From assembly GCA_023055355.1 (NCBI GenBank), contig JALJCS010000004.1, forward strand, positions 19,432,244 through 19,496,243: a stretch of 64,000 bases of DNA, written 5' to 3'. The notes beneath the pieces are model-generated. The model was not told the origin of the DNA, did no database searches, and saw only the letters and a list, made by a program, of their open reading frames with translations. A program made the position numbers and the translations under genes. Positions 27,051-40,900 of the stretch are shown here, piece after piece; position 1 is the stretch's first letter, and every line of letters starts with the position of its first letter. The DNA is from Agelaius tricolor. Its lineage: Eukaryota > Chordata > Aves > Passeriformes > Icteridae.

Positions 27051-30000
27051 GCTTTCCAATATTTCCCTTTTTTAAAATATTTTTCCTTTATTTTTTTTCA
27101 ATACAGTTGAAAGAAATTCACTATTTATAACTTTCAGGTGATCAAACACAAAAACATATACATGTGTGAAGGCAGGATTTAGGAGAAAAGCACTGTTTTT
27201 AACAGAACTTTACAAGCAAGTGGTAAAGTTGTTAAACTCTGCTGCAAAAATGAAGAACTTGTACGTTGGGGAGTTCATTTGGTTTGCGTTTTGCAGGGGT
27301 TAAGGTCTTAACATTTTTGTGGCTGGTACTGTGGCTGATGGACATAGCCACAATGAAAACATATAAACATTATGAAAAACATAATGGAAATTTTCCAAAT
27401 AAGGTTTTATTCTACCTGTTTACCTAGAGGCTCGTTTTGAAATAAACACTTTGTTTTCTCTGTGCTTAGCAAAGACTGTGATGCTGTTATCCATGGTAAA
27501 AAGGAATTGGTTCCTTCCCATACAAGTGTGTTTGTAGGACTCTGCATAACATAGCACGTACTTCAAGATGACTGTGGTAAGTAAATTAGCTTTAGGGGCT
27601 GAGACAGCAGACATATAGTGTGCATTTTCTCACTAAGCAGGATCCTAAGCTGCTAGGTTGCAGAAGGCTGCTGACATCAATATTACAACTAGGACATCAA
27701 ACATGCCAAAAAAGAATCTTGGAGAAACTTCACACTACAGGACAACTGTCTAATTTATTGACGGGGGGAAACGCTAAGTCGAAGATCTGTGTTGCTTAAA
27801 CCATAAAACAGGGGAAATCTAGGTCTTAAAAAGATTATTTTAGAAAGCTACGTAGAAACCCAAAAACATGACTTTTTCCTACTAGGTAAGGAACAAACTC
27901 CTGCTCTAGCTTTTCTAGCTTCCTCTACCTTCTCTCTTCTGAATGTAACTGTTAACAGCTATTCACAGCTCCTTTGAAATTTCCTGTGCTCCTGAGTGCC
28001 CGCCAGAAATGCATTCCAATGGCTCAAAAAGGTTTTTGAATAGAAGGGGAAAATGTGCATGTTCACTGCAGAAAGAATTCCTCCTTTTGATTTCAGCTTC
28101 TCAAGTAAAGTAAGGATGAAGAGGAGATTCTCAAAATACTTTCCCAGTGTCTTACCAACAGAAAACATCTGTAGTTATTTTCACACTACTTGTACTCTGC
28201 TTTCCAGAATGGAATCAGAACAGAAAGTTTCCACTTTTCTTTGGACTTGAAAGCATGATTTCAGAGTTGTTTTTTCTTCATTTAATAGAAAATTTTAGTA
28301 GTACCTAACTAGAAATATTGGCTTCTTCGGTACGTTTTAACAGTCCTCAGAAATTAAATGAGAAATTTCTTCTAAAGCCATGTTTTCCTGTACCTGCAGG
28401 GATCTACCTTTACTACCGTGGAAGGTGTAACAGAAAAATCAAGCTGATTGTCAGTATACCTCAACTCACTATCGGGGATCTTCACACTCTTTTGTGAAGG
28501 GGAAAAAACGGGTAGGGGGTGGGGAGATTGACAAATAGAGATTTCTACACAGGATGTAATTTTCTACAGTGTGTAGAGAACATAGTTGTTCCCTTAAATA
28601 TCTCTATTTTTTTCATGGATATCTGACAAGCCTGTTAGTATCTCTCAAATTCTCCAAAATTGACTTCCTTGAAAGGAATGGAATTTCCTAAGCCGCCTTT
28701 TTCCCTCACAAGAACTGAAACATATTTTCTTTAGGAAAGAATCTAGGTTTATAATGTATTTGTTTCAATGACTGATACAAAAGCTAAAATGGCAAATTAA
28801 ATGGCTGTATCCATTTACATAGTTCAAACAACTACTTTTTAAACCTTTCTTTTCCTAGGCAACTACATTACTTTTCTTAGGACTCTTCATCAGATAACAC
28901 CTTGAAAATTTTGTTTCTTCTTCCTCATCAAGAAATTTAATTTGAATGTCATGCTTTAGGCATTTACATGTATACATATCTCCTTCTATGGTCAGAAATA
29001 GTTCCTGCCATGCATGTGCCAGTTCGGTGAAGATTTACAAATCTAATTGTGTAGCCAGCTCTTTTAGCTATCTCAAAGCCTGTATGTACTTCAATCATGG
29101 CAAAATAAACAAACAAAGCTCATAATACTGTTCCAGAGTCTCCCTTAAATCATTTACCTCTTATTAGAAGAAGAAAAAACAAAAAAAAAAAAAAAAAAAA
29201 AAGCTTTTAGGAGTGTTATGTTTCCCCTGTTACTCCTTGAATTTTTTTCCAGTTTTCAGATCTCACATTTGTCCACGGTTGATACCTACTTTGTGGTTTT
29301 AGGATAACTTTGTGCTTTAAGAGCATCTTCTCTGTAAAAGTATTTTTACAGCATAACACTTACTGGACTTTTTGCTGAGTGGCAGATTTTTAAATAAGGT
29401 TGATTTCGATCTCAGTATAGCCATTCCCTGATTCGTAAAGCCCAAGTGAATCAGAAGAATTTTCCATGTGTGTACACATGCAATCTTCTCTAAGAGTGGC
29501 TATAATGGGCAATAGCTTGTGCTCACAACTGCTAATAGGCTGAAGTTTTCCATGAAAAACAAATTGCCTCCTGCTGCAGGGCTGTAGAATGCTCAGCCTT
29601 TGTTTTAACCAAAGCAGTGGCAAAATATAGCTACAACCTATTGTGGAAAGCCTCTGATCCCCAGCTTCCAGTACGGTCCCAAACTGCTGGCCTGAAGGGA
29701 TTCCCTGAAAATTAGCAACTACAAGTGTTGCAAACCTGATTTACAATAACATCTCATTTGCTAACAAACAACATCAAGATCTCACAAAGATGGGCCCAAT
29801 ACAAAGAGCAGGAGAAACAGATCCTACTGTTGTGAAGATGGCAACTTTTATTGGGCAATACAGATAAATTAGGAATTAATTAAAATTCACTACTGTTTTA
29901 AATGTGTAAAACCTGGATCCAAGGAGAGCATAACTCTGAGACAAAACCTCCTCTTGGAGAAAGTAGCACTTGATTGTCTGAAGTCCGGAATAGTTGCTCT

Positions 30001-31878
30001 GCTCTAGGGCCATGGCCATCAAATTGGGAGTTAGATGAAAATTTAATTGCTGAAGCAAGTTTGCATTTAATGTCCTTAGTGCAAGTTTGGAAAGTACAGA
30101 TTTGTAATCCAGAAAAACTAGTTTTATTGCAAACAGAGTGCTCCCAAGAGCTGCAGTTAGTCTGTGAGGAGATGCCACCGGGGAGAAATGCATAACATCT
30201 AACAATTATGTGTTATCTGGCATTAACCTGTTTCAGAATTATAGCTAGTACATGACTGTCTTTAAACGATTACCTCATATCAACTAGATACACGCACTTG
30301 CAGGACAATTTTACCCTCATTTCTGGTACTTTCATAAAAACTACCAAAATTTTAACCTGCTTTTGAGTTTCTCGACTTCCCTCTCTCCTGGTTTCCTTTC
30401 TCGTTACTAATCTCATTACTACCTTAGATACCATCTAAATAGGTTAATAGACTGCTGCTGTGGAGCACTAAAAATCCATCTAAGCAATCAGTGGTCTGTT
30501 TAAAGCAGTCAAGTGAAGCTTTAAAGTAAAGATGAGGCCTGAATCAAAATGTTAGGTCTAAGCACCTTTACCCACTGGGACAAACTGAATATAGGGTCAT
30601 GGTTTGTGACTTTTTGCTGAGCTGTTCAATTATCTTGCCTCACATGCCACCGCCAATGGGAATTTCTATTTTTCTTTTTAAGTGTTTTGAACAGAAAAAA
30701 ATCCAAATATTCAAATAGAGGTATATTAAACAGAAATAATCACTGCTGGTTAAATAATGTCTGACCTAATCTTTTCAGTAGGTGAGCTGAAAGGTCCAAC
30801 GATCTATGCATCACATCAATAACTAGGTCTCGATTCTCCTTGGTCTCCTTTCAGTTCAGGAGAAAAAGCAAACCAAGTTCATGCCTTTGGGTGATCCCAC
30901 AATTATGTTAAAGGATGCAGCAGGCCAAAAATCTGAAAACAAGAAGGGCTTTGTTACTACTGTTGTTCCAAATTAGACTTTTTTTTTTGTGGTGGAACCC
31001 CTGAAAAAGGAGCGGACAGACTGACACCAAGGCATTTAGTTATTACTGTAGGTTTAGATTTGGCTTCTAGATGTCCAATAGTAGCAGACAGAAGAGGAAA
31101 ACAGCAACGCTGTTATCTAAACAGCTTACACTGCTGAATATCGAGGTATGTGAGAGACTTGTCTTAAATGACCCGATAATTAACAGCACCCGTGGTATAA
31201 ACCAAAGCAAAGAAGCTTCCTCTGACAAGGTAAGCCTTCCTTTGGAGATTTCCTCCAGGACACGTAGCTTTAGCAGGAGATTCTGACTATAACATACTTC
31301 AGAAGTGTCTTCATTGCACTGTGATCAACTGGAGGAAAACCTCGAGGAGCACAAACACTTCACACCAAATCTACCTCTTTGTGAGGGTACAAACAAAACA
31401 GTACAAAAGAGTTTTAAAGCCAAAGTTCTGGCCAAACCTGAACAATTCTGTTTGTGCTTCTTCAAAAAGTATCACAGAGATATATAATATAAGCAAACAC
31501 CTAGAACTAGCAAGAAATACAGTAATACTAGTAAGGAATGAATATCTGACTTCAAAGACCCTCAATAATAATACAAAACTGGTTTTAGAGGGGTTTTGGT
31601 AGCACAGGTCTCACTGAAGAAACTCTTTCATACATTTCTCATTCTGACCTATGAGTTCTGCTGCCTGACAAAATTACCTTCAGCAGTATCTATCAACTTT
31701 TTCACTGCAACTCTAGCCATGATTTGGATTCTCTATTGCTTTATCTTCCTCTGAGGTAGCTGAAAATACAAGTATGGATTCTGCTGATTCTCAGGGGGAA
31801 AAAGTATGTTCCTGGTGTAATTACACTTATGGTAGATTTTTCATAATTTCTACAGAAAATGTCTGTATCAGTACAACA
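27051..31878. other. Intergenic, no gene seen
   Basis: AT-rich sequence with a 22-nt A run at 29181-29202. The frames at 29876-30205 and 31071-31602 have no known relative. A donor-like GGTAAGCC at about 31228 has no matching acceptor that yields a convincing exon. Confidence 0.55.
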
Positions 31879-31990
31879 AGGAAGGAAGGAAGGAAGGAAG
31901 GAAGGAAGGAAGGAAGGAAGGAAGGAAGGAAGGAAGGAAGGAAGGAAGGAAGGAAGGAAGGAAGGAAGGAAGGAAGGAAGGAAGGAAGGA
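31879..31990. repeat. (GGAA)n microsatellite
   Basis: About 28 perfect GGAA units in 112 bp. The translated frames on either strand (Lys-Glu-Gly-Arg repeats and Pro-Ser-Phe-Leu repeats) are artefacts of the repeat. Confidence 0.97.
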
Positions 31991-34900
31991 TTTTGAATGT
32001 CCTCACTTAAATTACTTGGGTGAATTTTTTTGCTAGCAAAACTCAGCATCTTTAATACTGAATCTATGTCTATCTTGTTGCGTATAAATACTTTTTTCAA
32101 CCCCAATTCAGGATGGATCTATATCCTCTTGACAAAGCCAGAGGTAATATGTATTCCTCAAGGAGGATCAGGAGAAATTCTGATCCTCTTTAGTGTCTTG
32201 TAAGTATATGCTCTAGTTTGCAGGGGAAATTCCTGCTGTGCACAGCAGGAGCTGGTGCCAGCCTGCAATCTCACAGGATATTTCGTGACAAAGTCTGGGG
32301 GTTTTTTCCCATATGTTTAAAATTAACCCATTCTCTGCAAAATCTTGGCAACTGGCTTCATAATTTTGAGTTTTTCATTGTAACTGAATAATATGCTGAG
32401 GTAATAATATGTTATCTTTCTTTCCACTGGGCAGTTACTTTTTATTTCGTTGGGGGGTTTTGTTTGTTCTTTTATTTTGTTAGGTTTTTTTTGGGTTTGT
32501 TTTTTTGTTTTTTTTTTTTTTTTTGGGTCTTGAGGATTTTGTTGATAAGTGTCACTTTTCCCAAAATCAACCTACAGATAATACATCCATCTCATGAGTT
32601 GATTGTCTTCGAGAAGACTGAGTGATCATCTTGAGCTGCTGATACTGGTGTAAAGACTTAACATAAATTGTTTGCTTGACCTTTTTAGAATTGAAAATCA
32701 GTTTTTTTTCTTTTTAGCTCATAGCAATGTATTTATTTTGTAAGTGGAGAGAAAGCTTTCCCTCCCATTCACCCTTTGCTTCAGAATGAGAAAAAATTTT
32801 ATATGCTGAGATTTTGCAAGTTATATTACTCTTAATATCTCTTTATGGATTGGTTCAGGCTTTTTAAAACAGGAATCCTTCTTATGAAAGTCATTAGAAT
32901 TTATTCTCCTGTTTTGAGAGAGGAGCCATATTACCTACATAGTTAAAATTGATGTGTTACCTAATCGGGTAGACTAAATCTGTACCAATAACTTAAAGTC
33001 GATTAAGTTTCTGCAGTAAAAAAAGTGTTTATAATTATTCCTGAACAGTTCCATAGTTTGAATATCTTAACTGCATTATAAGTGCAAGAGCACATAAGGG
33101 TTAATATAAAGTGATCACACTCTTCACTGAAATTATTGCAACAAGAAAATACTGTAAAGTTTTGGTCAGTTAGATTGTCTCGCTGAGATATCTCATACCT
33201 TTCTTTTCTGTAGCAAGGTTTTCTCAAGGACTGCAGCCCTCTACTGGGTAGTTATCTATATAAAGGAATTTGGATTCACCAGGTATTATCCCGTGCAGTG
33301 GAAACCCCAGTGTGAAGATGCTACACCCCTCTCATTGAGCCTGGTACAAGCTGCATTGTTTTTTCCCTAAGGTCATTCACACAGCTTAGGCCTGGGGGAA
33401 GGGTAAGGTGGATGCACCTATTGTCTGCCTCAACAGCAAAACTTGTACGGAATTAAAGTGCAATACATTTTATGTTGTTTTACTAGGCCCAGAGCGCATG
33501 TCACAATTCAATTCAGAGAGAATATTACAGATTTACGATAATACTTGATCTGTTCTTAGACTTTCTAAAAATGTTGTGTAAGGCCAAATTAAAGTCTTAT
33601 TGCAGAATTTTATTTCATTTGGCCACTAATGAAGTTTAAAAGTTTGAATAGGAACAGATTGAAGTCCAAAGTCTCCTCTTTAAAAAATGAAAAATCCACT
33701 CTTAAATACTTGCTTCTACTGGTACTGTTATGTCAGTATGTCTCAGCCAGTATCTTTAGGGAGCAAAAAAAATAATTCATTCTATATTTCCATCCATTTT
33801 GATCATTAAGAACAAAATATTTTTGTACCAGCTAGGTTTCATCAGGTGCATGGGTAACCTAACAGTCATTCCACATATTTCCCTCTGCTTGAAACCAAGT
33901 CACTTCTTCAAAGTTGGTCAGGTGAGCTGAACCCACGGGAGGCTTTAGTTAAAAAGTGCTAGCCTCTCCAGCTGAAGACAGTCTCCTCTCTGCAAAGATT
34001 TATCTACAATGGAATTATCAATAAATCCATCCAGGGTATTAGATAGGGATTGTGAAAAATTGAACAGGTGTAAAGAAGAGCTATAATTCAAAATGTAGGC
34101 TACCTGTTCTTGACTTCTTTGTCATTATTCATGGGCAAACATTGCCTGGATCAGTTTCAAAATTGGGTTGTCCCCCTCCTTCTAATATATTGGTGCGCAC
34201 AGCTAACAAAATGCACAACATTCTTTAGGGAATCAAGTCACTCTTCAGCTGAGTGCATTTAAATAATTTTATGATTCTGATACCCATCTTTATATAAACA
34301 ACTGCTCATTTAGAAATGGAAAATCTGTTTCTTAGCAGAGCAACTCACTTTCATCTCTCTCACTCACAAGCTGAGGGCTGTAAGCACCATGTTAGAGGTT
34401 ATCAGTAGGGGCATCCTTTACTGCAGCTGCTGAAGCTGTGCCAGCACAGAAGCTCACTGGAGGAGCAAGAAACTACAGTCATACTTTTTGATTTACTCTG
34501 GTGCACTCATTTTCAAAGCAGAGGTCTGGGCTGCCTGCATCCATTTACAGATTTCTTTATGATTTCCATAGAGACAATTGTGATTAAAAAATATATATAT
34601 TTGTCAGCACACAAGGACACAAGGACTACAGACTAATCTTTCCTAGTTCTGTATAGCTCATAGGGCTTTTTGATATATGGACACATAGCTTCAAAGAGTT
34701 GGTTAGAAGGATAATCCACTCTGCTATGAGTCTAATTAGGCGTTACCTGATCTAGGGGACATGAGTTTAAATTGCCTTGGGCTGGAATACATATTTCCAG
34801 CCACCTACTGTCCAAAATTCTGGTATAACGCTTATCAATAAAATGTCATGAAAGTGGAGCATAAAAGTCCCACAGATTATATATGTTGAAGCAAATAGCT

Positions 34901-37900
34901 CATGAGACACTAGCAGAGTCAAGATAGGAAAGCACTCTGAACACTCAAGCTGTGTCACTTAAAAGAGCAAATTAAGGTAAGGAGTATGAGAAGTCCCTCA
35001 TCACACTCTACTGTTTAAAACAGACAGTTATTTGCCCTTTGGTCTCACCATTGTTCAATGTCTCATCCTATTCCCATAGAAATAAAAAGAACATAATCAT
35101 GGCCTAACACAGGCCAGAAAGAAAATTTGAAAACAGACATTTTGATATTTTTTGTGGCTTTAAATAGTGTAACTACAGCTGCTGCTTCTTCCAGCCCTGG
35201 CATATCTTAAACCCAGTGATTTTTTTTCGCTGTTAGCTCAGAATTTTATTTACATAAGCACTTAACAGAAATCCATTCAAGTCTTCTATGCACCAAGGAA
35301 TTTCTAAAGATGCCACTAGCCAGGGCAGCAGCCTGGGCTCTGGCAGGAGCTACCTTGGTAGCCCCAGCATGTAAGCTGCTGAGGGGATATTGGCTACCAG
35401 AGACATTCAAGCAGAACCTTTGCCTGTGAAGGGATAAATTGATATCACAGTCATTGTGCTTTTTGTTGAGTACTTATTAATTGCCCCAGCTGGAGAAGTA
35501 GTCAGGACTGACAGGATTCGATGAGGTATGGAAACCTGGATATACATACCCTCATAACCATTTTCTTTTATCTGTGTGTGATATAGGGAATTTCTATTCC
35601 CTATACTTTTCACTCCTCACACAGATTGATCAGCATGTCCCACAAATTTTATGCTCACTGTGGTTACATTTTGGGCAGTAATTTCCCACACCAAGATGTC
35701 AGGGTCCTGGAAGCCAAAATAAGTATTCATATGGTAGCACTTTCACAGCAATTGAACAGATACTTGTTCTGATTATGTAGTGAATATGAAGTCCACTGCC
35801 CTCTGATGAAAAAAAAGGAGACATTTTCAATGCCATAAGCTAATATTTTCACGTGACCCAGTCTGTGGCCCACAAAATATACTACGATATCCAAGACAAT
35901 GTCCATTTTATATCTATTTAATTTGAACTCATTTAGGGAAAGAAGAAACTATTAATCAACTCTGAAGTTTTTGTGTTCCCACTTTCAGGGAGACTATTTT
36001 TTAGAGCAAAATGCTTTATAAGTCATAGTCTGTATTGAGCTACATGGGTAGAAAAACAGACAAATTGCCTTTAAACATGACAGACAACCTGGTTTTAAAC
36101 ATGAGTATGAAGATTATTACTAAAAAAGACAAGTTCTATGGACAAAGTTTGGCAGGACAGACCAAGCTCAAAATATCCCTGGCCACGTCCAAGTAATCTA
36201 TATTCTGTGAAAGTAAAGTTGCATGACTGTGCTCAAACCTAACCTTTTCAAATTTCTAAGATATTTAAATTTTCTACTTACCCCTCTCCTCATTATATTT
36301 GTCATGTTTTGGTTTGTCCAAACAACAATTTCAAAAGGAAAAAAACTATAAAACGCTAATCTCAAGAAAACCCTTTTTGTTCTCCTACTCTTTTCCAAAT
36401 ATCTAAATGCAAAAGTGACCTGAATCTGGATTTCAAAGCTTTCTTTTTACTGCCCATAATGACAAAGCTAAGACAATATATGTGCAAGAACACCAAACTG
36501 TACAACTTACAAATCTTTCATGATGGGAGTGAAGAATGGTGGTTGCAAAAGAAACAAAATAATTAACAAGAGTTAATTTTAAAATTCCATCCTTGGAAAG
36601 TAATGTGACATTAACAGAGATTACAGTCTAGTCCAGAGGTCCTGCAGAGAAGCAAACAGATTAAGTTTCATTTCATTGCCTGTGTGCTTTAGTTTTAACC
36701 TTTTTTTTATTCCTAAACTTCCAACCAAAAATAGTCCCTTATTTCCTCTGAAGGCTTCAGCTGGTTTTCATTATTATTTTACCTTCTATTTTGTCACATG
36801 GTCTCAGAAAAAACACATTTCTGAGCCACAAAAGTTCAGAGCCCTTTTTGGGTTTTTACAATCTGTCCTGTCCTGCCTGGTACAGTGAGTAAAAGACCTG
36901 ACCTGAACTGGCTACAGACCCCCACTGGAGCCGTGGCCTGTGACTGTCCCAACACCCACTGCTGAGGCATCATTCCTGGCTTTCCTCAAAAACACCACCC
37001 AAGACAACTCCAAGGCCAGGTGCAGAGGACACAGTACTGGCCATCCTCATGCACACCAAGTACATGATAGAGCTGCATATCCTTTAGCTGCCATGTCACA
37101 CTACAGTTTTGCCTCCCTCCAGCTTCCCACATCTACACGTGGGAATCAGAAGAAAGTACCAGCAGGAGCAACAAAAGCTCAGAGCAAGAGAAAAAGACCC
37201 CTTCTGAAGAATTGTCCCTGGATTTGTTTCATTCATTTGCAATTGCAACACACTGCTTATATCAAAGCCATTCACTCCCATCATGAAAACAAGCAGGTTG
37301 ACTTGTTAGTTAAGAGATAATTCCTTTTGCATGCATGAGGTAATTCTACTAGAATAAAATGAGTGAAAATAATCCTGCTCAAAACCAACAGTTTAGTTGC
37401 AGTTAGCTTTTGTGGGAAGAGCCGGCTTTGACTACCTCAAAAAAAAAAAAAGCTGTACATTTCTGCCAAACAAATGTCTGACTGCGTACACGGGTATCAA
37501 AATTTTTTTCTCACGTTGACCATGCAGGAGAAGCAATCTGCCAAGTTGCTTGACAAAGGCAAGCTACCCTTCACCCATTTAATTATGCACAAAACATACT
37601 TAAACAGATAGGATCCAAGGACTGTGGTGTCTATGCCTTGGATGCCAGACGTGCTCTGACATCTGAAATGAAAAAGCTCAGAAATGGCCCTGATGCAGCC
37701 AGCCAAGAATGCATAAACTCACAATCAGAGTGAGGGTATCCTATCTCCTTTCCATCCCTGATTTCTGCAACCATTAAGCAAAACAGTTAATTCTGTTGTA
37801 ATATTTGAAAAACAAACCCAAACTCACTATGGAAATCATTGCAGTCAGTGCAGTGTCCTTTACTGTTTTTTTTTTCCTATATTATGACTTCAAAATGGAC

Positions 37901-40900
37901 ATAGAACTTTTATTTTTGTTTTATGATGACCCCAGTTAGCATTCTTTAGGCCATGACAGATTTTTTTAGGCACCAGTGTGAATCTGAGAGTAGAGTTAGA
38001 ACATACTTGCAATTAAGAAAGGGTATGATTACACTGGGGACTTACGATTACACTGAAGAGAATGGGAAAGGTTTGGACTTTCACTCAAAAAACATTCTTT
38101 CCTTCCCCATTCAGAAAAAATTCTAAAAAACTAATTGATGCCACCTGGTAACTGTTATTTTTTACCTGTTTCTTTGCCAGTATTTACACAGTAACAAGAA
38201 GACACAGGTCAATAACAGGATCAATAAAAAGAATTAAAGCTGAGGATATTAAAATTACCATAATTATATTCCAGACAGAGCTGGGCAGAAAATTGATTCC
38301 CTGTCCTGCAAATGTGGAGATGTAAAATGTATTCCTGTCTTGCATCAGGACAAAGCCAAGGATTTACTTTCTTTTTTTTACTATTATTATTTAAAAACTG
38401 AAAAAATAATCTGAAAAAAACAAAAAGAGAAAGACAGAAACAGGTGAGCACAGACAAGTTTTGAAATAGCTGATAGTTTTTTAGATAGGTAACTAAAAGT
38501 AGATTTTAGAAAAATCTGAGTTCATTCTTTAGGCTCAATCGGAAAAAGTAGGAATTGAAACCTAGGTCTCACAAATCCCAGCTGAGAGCTTCAACTGTCA
38601 AGTTATTTTCCTTTTTTTGAAGGTGAGTCCTTCTTCCTGAACAATACTCTGTCAAAACAATACATTACCACAGCACGTCATTTAGAAAACAGGCCCTCTC
38701 CAATTTGTCACATTTCCAAAAAACCATAGTTACAGACTGCATGCTTATTGTCAGACTCGTGGAATGGCTGCCTGAAGGTACCTCTATGCAAGCACAGAAA
38801 TTCTCTGTCATAAACATAGAGCATTTTATTTTTTACCTTTCCCTCCAAAGATGAATCTTCTTTTTGCTAAATGGACACTTAGGAATGGACATAACTTCTG
38901 ACAGAATGAAATTTTTGCACAGAATAAGCTAAATTGGTGGTAGGACCCTGTTTTTTAAAAACCAAAACAAACCCTTTATTTGAATTTTTGGCAATGGGCT
39001 GTTTTCCATTTAGTTGTGATTCTTCTGTCTTTTACTCCCTACTAGACATTCATTTGCCCTTTCTGGAGCAATAAAAACTATCAATATTCCTACTTCCTCT
39101 ACTTCACCTTCCTCTCAGGCTACTCAAGTGTTTGGCAAGCTGTGTTGTAAACCAGATGGGACTAAATGATCAAACTGGAAAATAAATTATGGCAAAATCT
39201 TTTGTCAATCTACCTCCCTCTTTTTGGTTAAAAAATTCACTGACAAGTTGCTATCTAAGAGACGTAAAGTTGAGTAGAAACCAGGAAATTCTTGTTCACA
39301 GTTTCACTGATCTCTGGCCTGAAGTCCTTTTTTTTGCTCAGGCCGATCACACACAGGCAACTTAAAACTCACATCCAGTCCTTCCTGTTCCTTGGTAGCA
39401 TCATACCAGCAAACCCAGCTTCTCAGAAATGCATTGAAGCACGCTGGAATCCTGTGGCAAAAGCAAGCCCACAGCATTAATGCCACACCCACTGTCATTG
39501 CCTTGTGTGGTGTGAGCATCAAGCATCACTCACGTAAAACAGATAAATTAACTATATCTAGTATATGTAGTAGCATAGTTTACAGACCAGAGGTTTTGTC
39601 ACCTTGTATATGTATTATTTGCCCTGTTCTTTCTAAGCAGTAGTCCCTGTGATTTGTCTTTTTTTTCTTTTTAAGTGCAATTTCTTCATTAGACAACACT
39701 TTTTGTCTAGTATTGCTACCCAGTTTAGGAGTTGCAAGATTGAGACCTCCTGAGATGGCAATTTATGGACAGGGAGTCTTTTCACAGCTGGAGGAGAAGC
39801 AAGATATTCAAAGTCTGTAAAGGGGAACCCCATAAAACCAAATCTCCCAAATACTCTCTCAATACTTTTTGAGTATGCTTGGCATTCTGTCTTGTTGGTG
39901 AAAATATATATTTATAAATATATATAAATAATCTCTTGCTATCAGGAATGTGGCCAAGTGGACATAAGGGAACAGAAGTGGCATGGCTCATTGAAAGAGC
40001 TGTTTCGTACAAAATGAGATAATTGTCTGGTCTTTTGATCTGCAGAAGGTTATAGATGCTTCCCCAAAGCTCCTAATGTTGCATAAGTCCCAGTCACTAA
40101 TGAACAGCTGGGCTGACTTTGTACAGAGTAACTCTGTACACTTCTGAGACCTTCTGCTGATCCCTGCTTGGCTGTGCTGCTCTGCCCAGTCTGAACAACA
40201 GCAAGCACAGACACTCAGCAACATCTGCACTCCTGTGCACAAGCCTGTGAGGGTGTTAAAATGTTAACACTGGGGCAAGCCTGGGAGAGAGAGAATAGAG
40301 AGAATTCAGTCCAAGAGAAAGAAAAACAACCAGACTGAACATCAAGAAGTGGGATCAGCAGGTAGATCATTGTTTTGAAAAGTAGCTTTTAATTTCCCCT
40401 ATTCTCCCTTGTTAACTTAAAACCATGATGCTAGGTGTTGGTCTGGGAACCTAGTGATCTATAAGCTTTATAGAGCAGAGATTTTTCTCTTGTTGGCTGC
40501 ATCTATTTCAACAGGGTCCTAGATAATTACAAGGCCCTGGCTGATAGCAGCCAAGCTGGGAAGCGGTAATGCCCAGCAGAAACATAAAATGCAAACTATA
40601 TTGCCTGGTGAGAGGTTGGCCTTGGGACATCCTGGTGAATCTTCAGCCACTGTGATAAATACTGACCAACCTGCCAGCACAGTCAGTGTAGGAAGGGGTT
40701 AAAAAAACCAAAACACTGACTTTGATCCTTACTGTGTGCAGGAAGGCACACATTAGCCTCCAATCCCAACACAGCCCTGAAAAACTCCAGCCAGAGCCTA
40801 AATAGTTAACATAGCAATGTGTTCTCAGAAGACATCTATGTACTCAGCTGTGGCAATTTTAGGGAAAACACGAGCTTAACTGGAGAGAGCTCGCTTGGAA

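Noticed and set aside
31741..32106. 121-codon minus-strand frame and its plus-strand Lys-Glu-Gly-Arg counterpart
   Set aside because: Both are carried by the GGAA array at 31879-31990.
36940..37320. 126-codon plus-strand frame in a GC-richer patch
   Set aside because: No family resemblance, low-complexity composition and no flanking splice sites; kept as intergenic.
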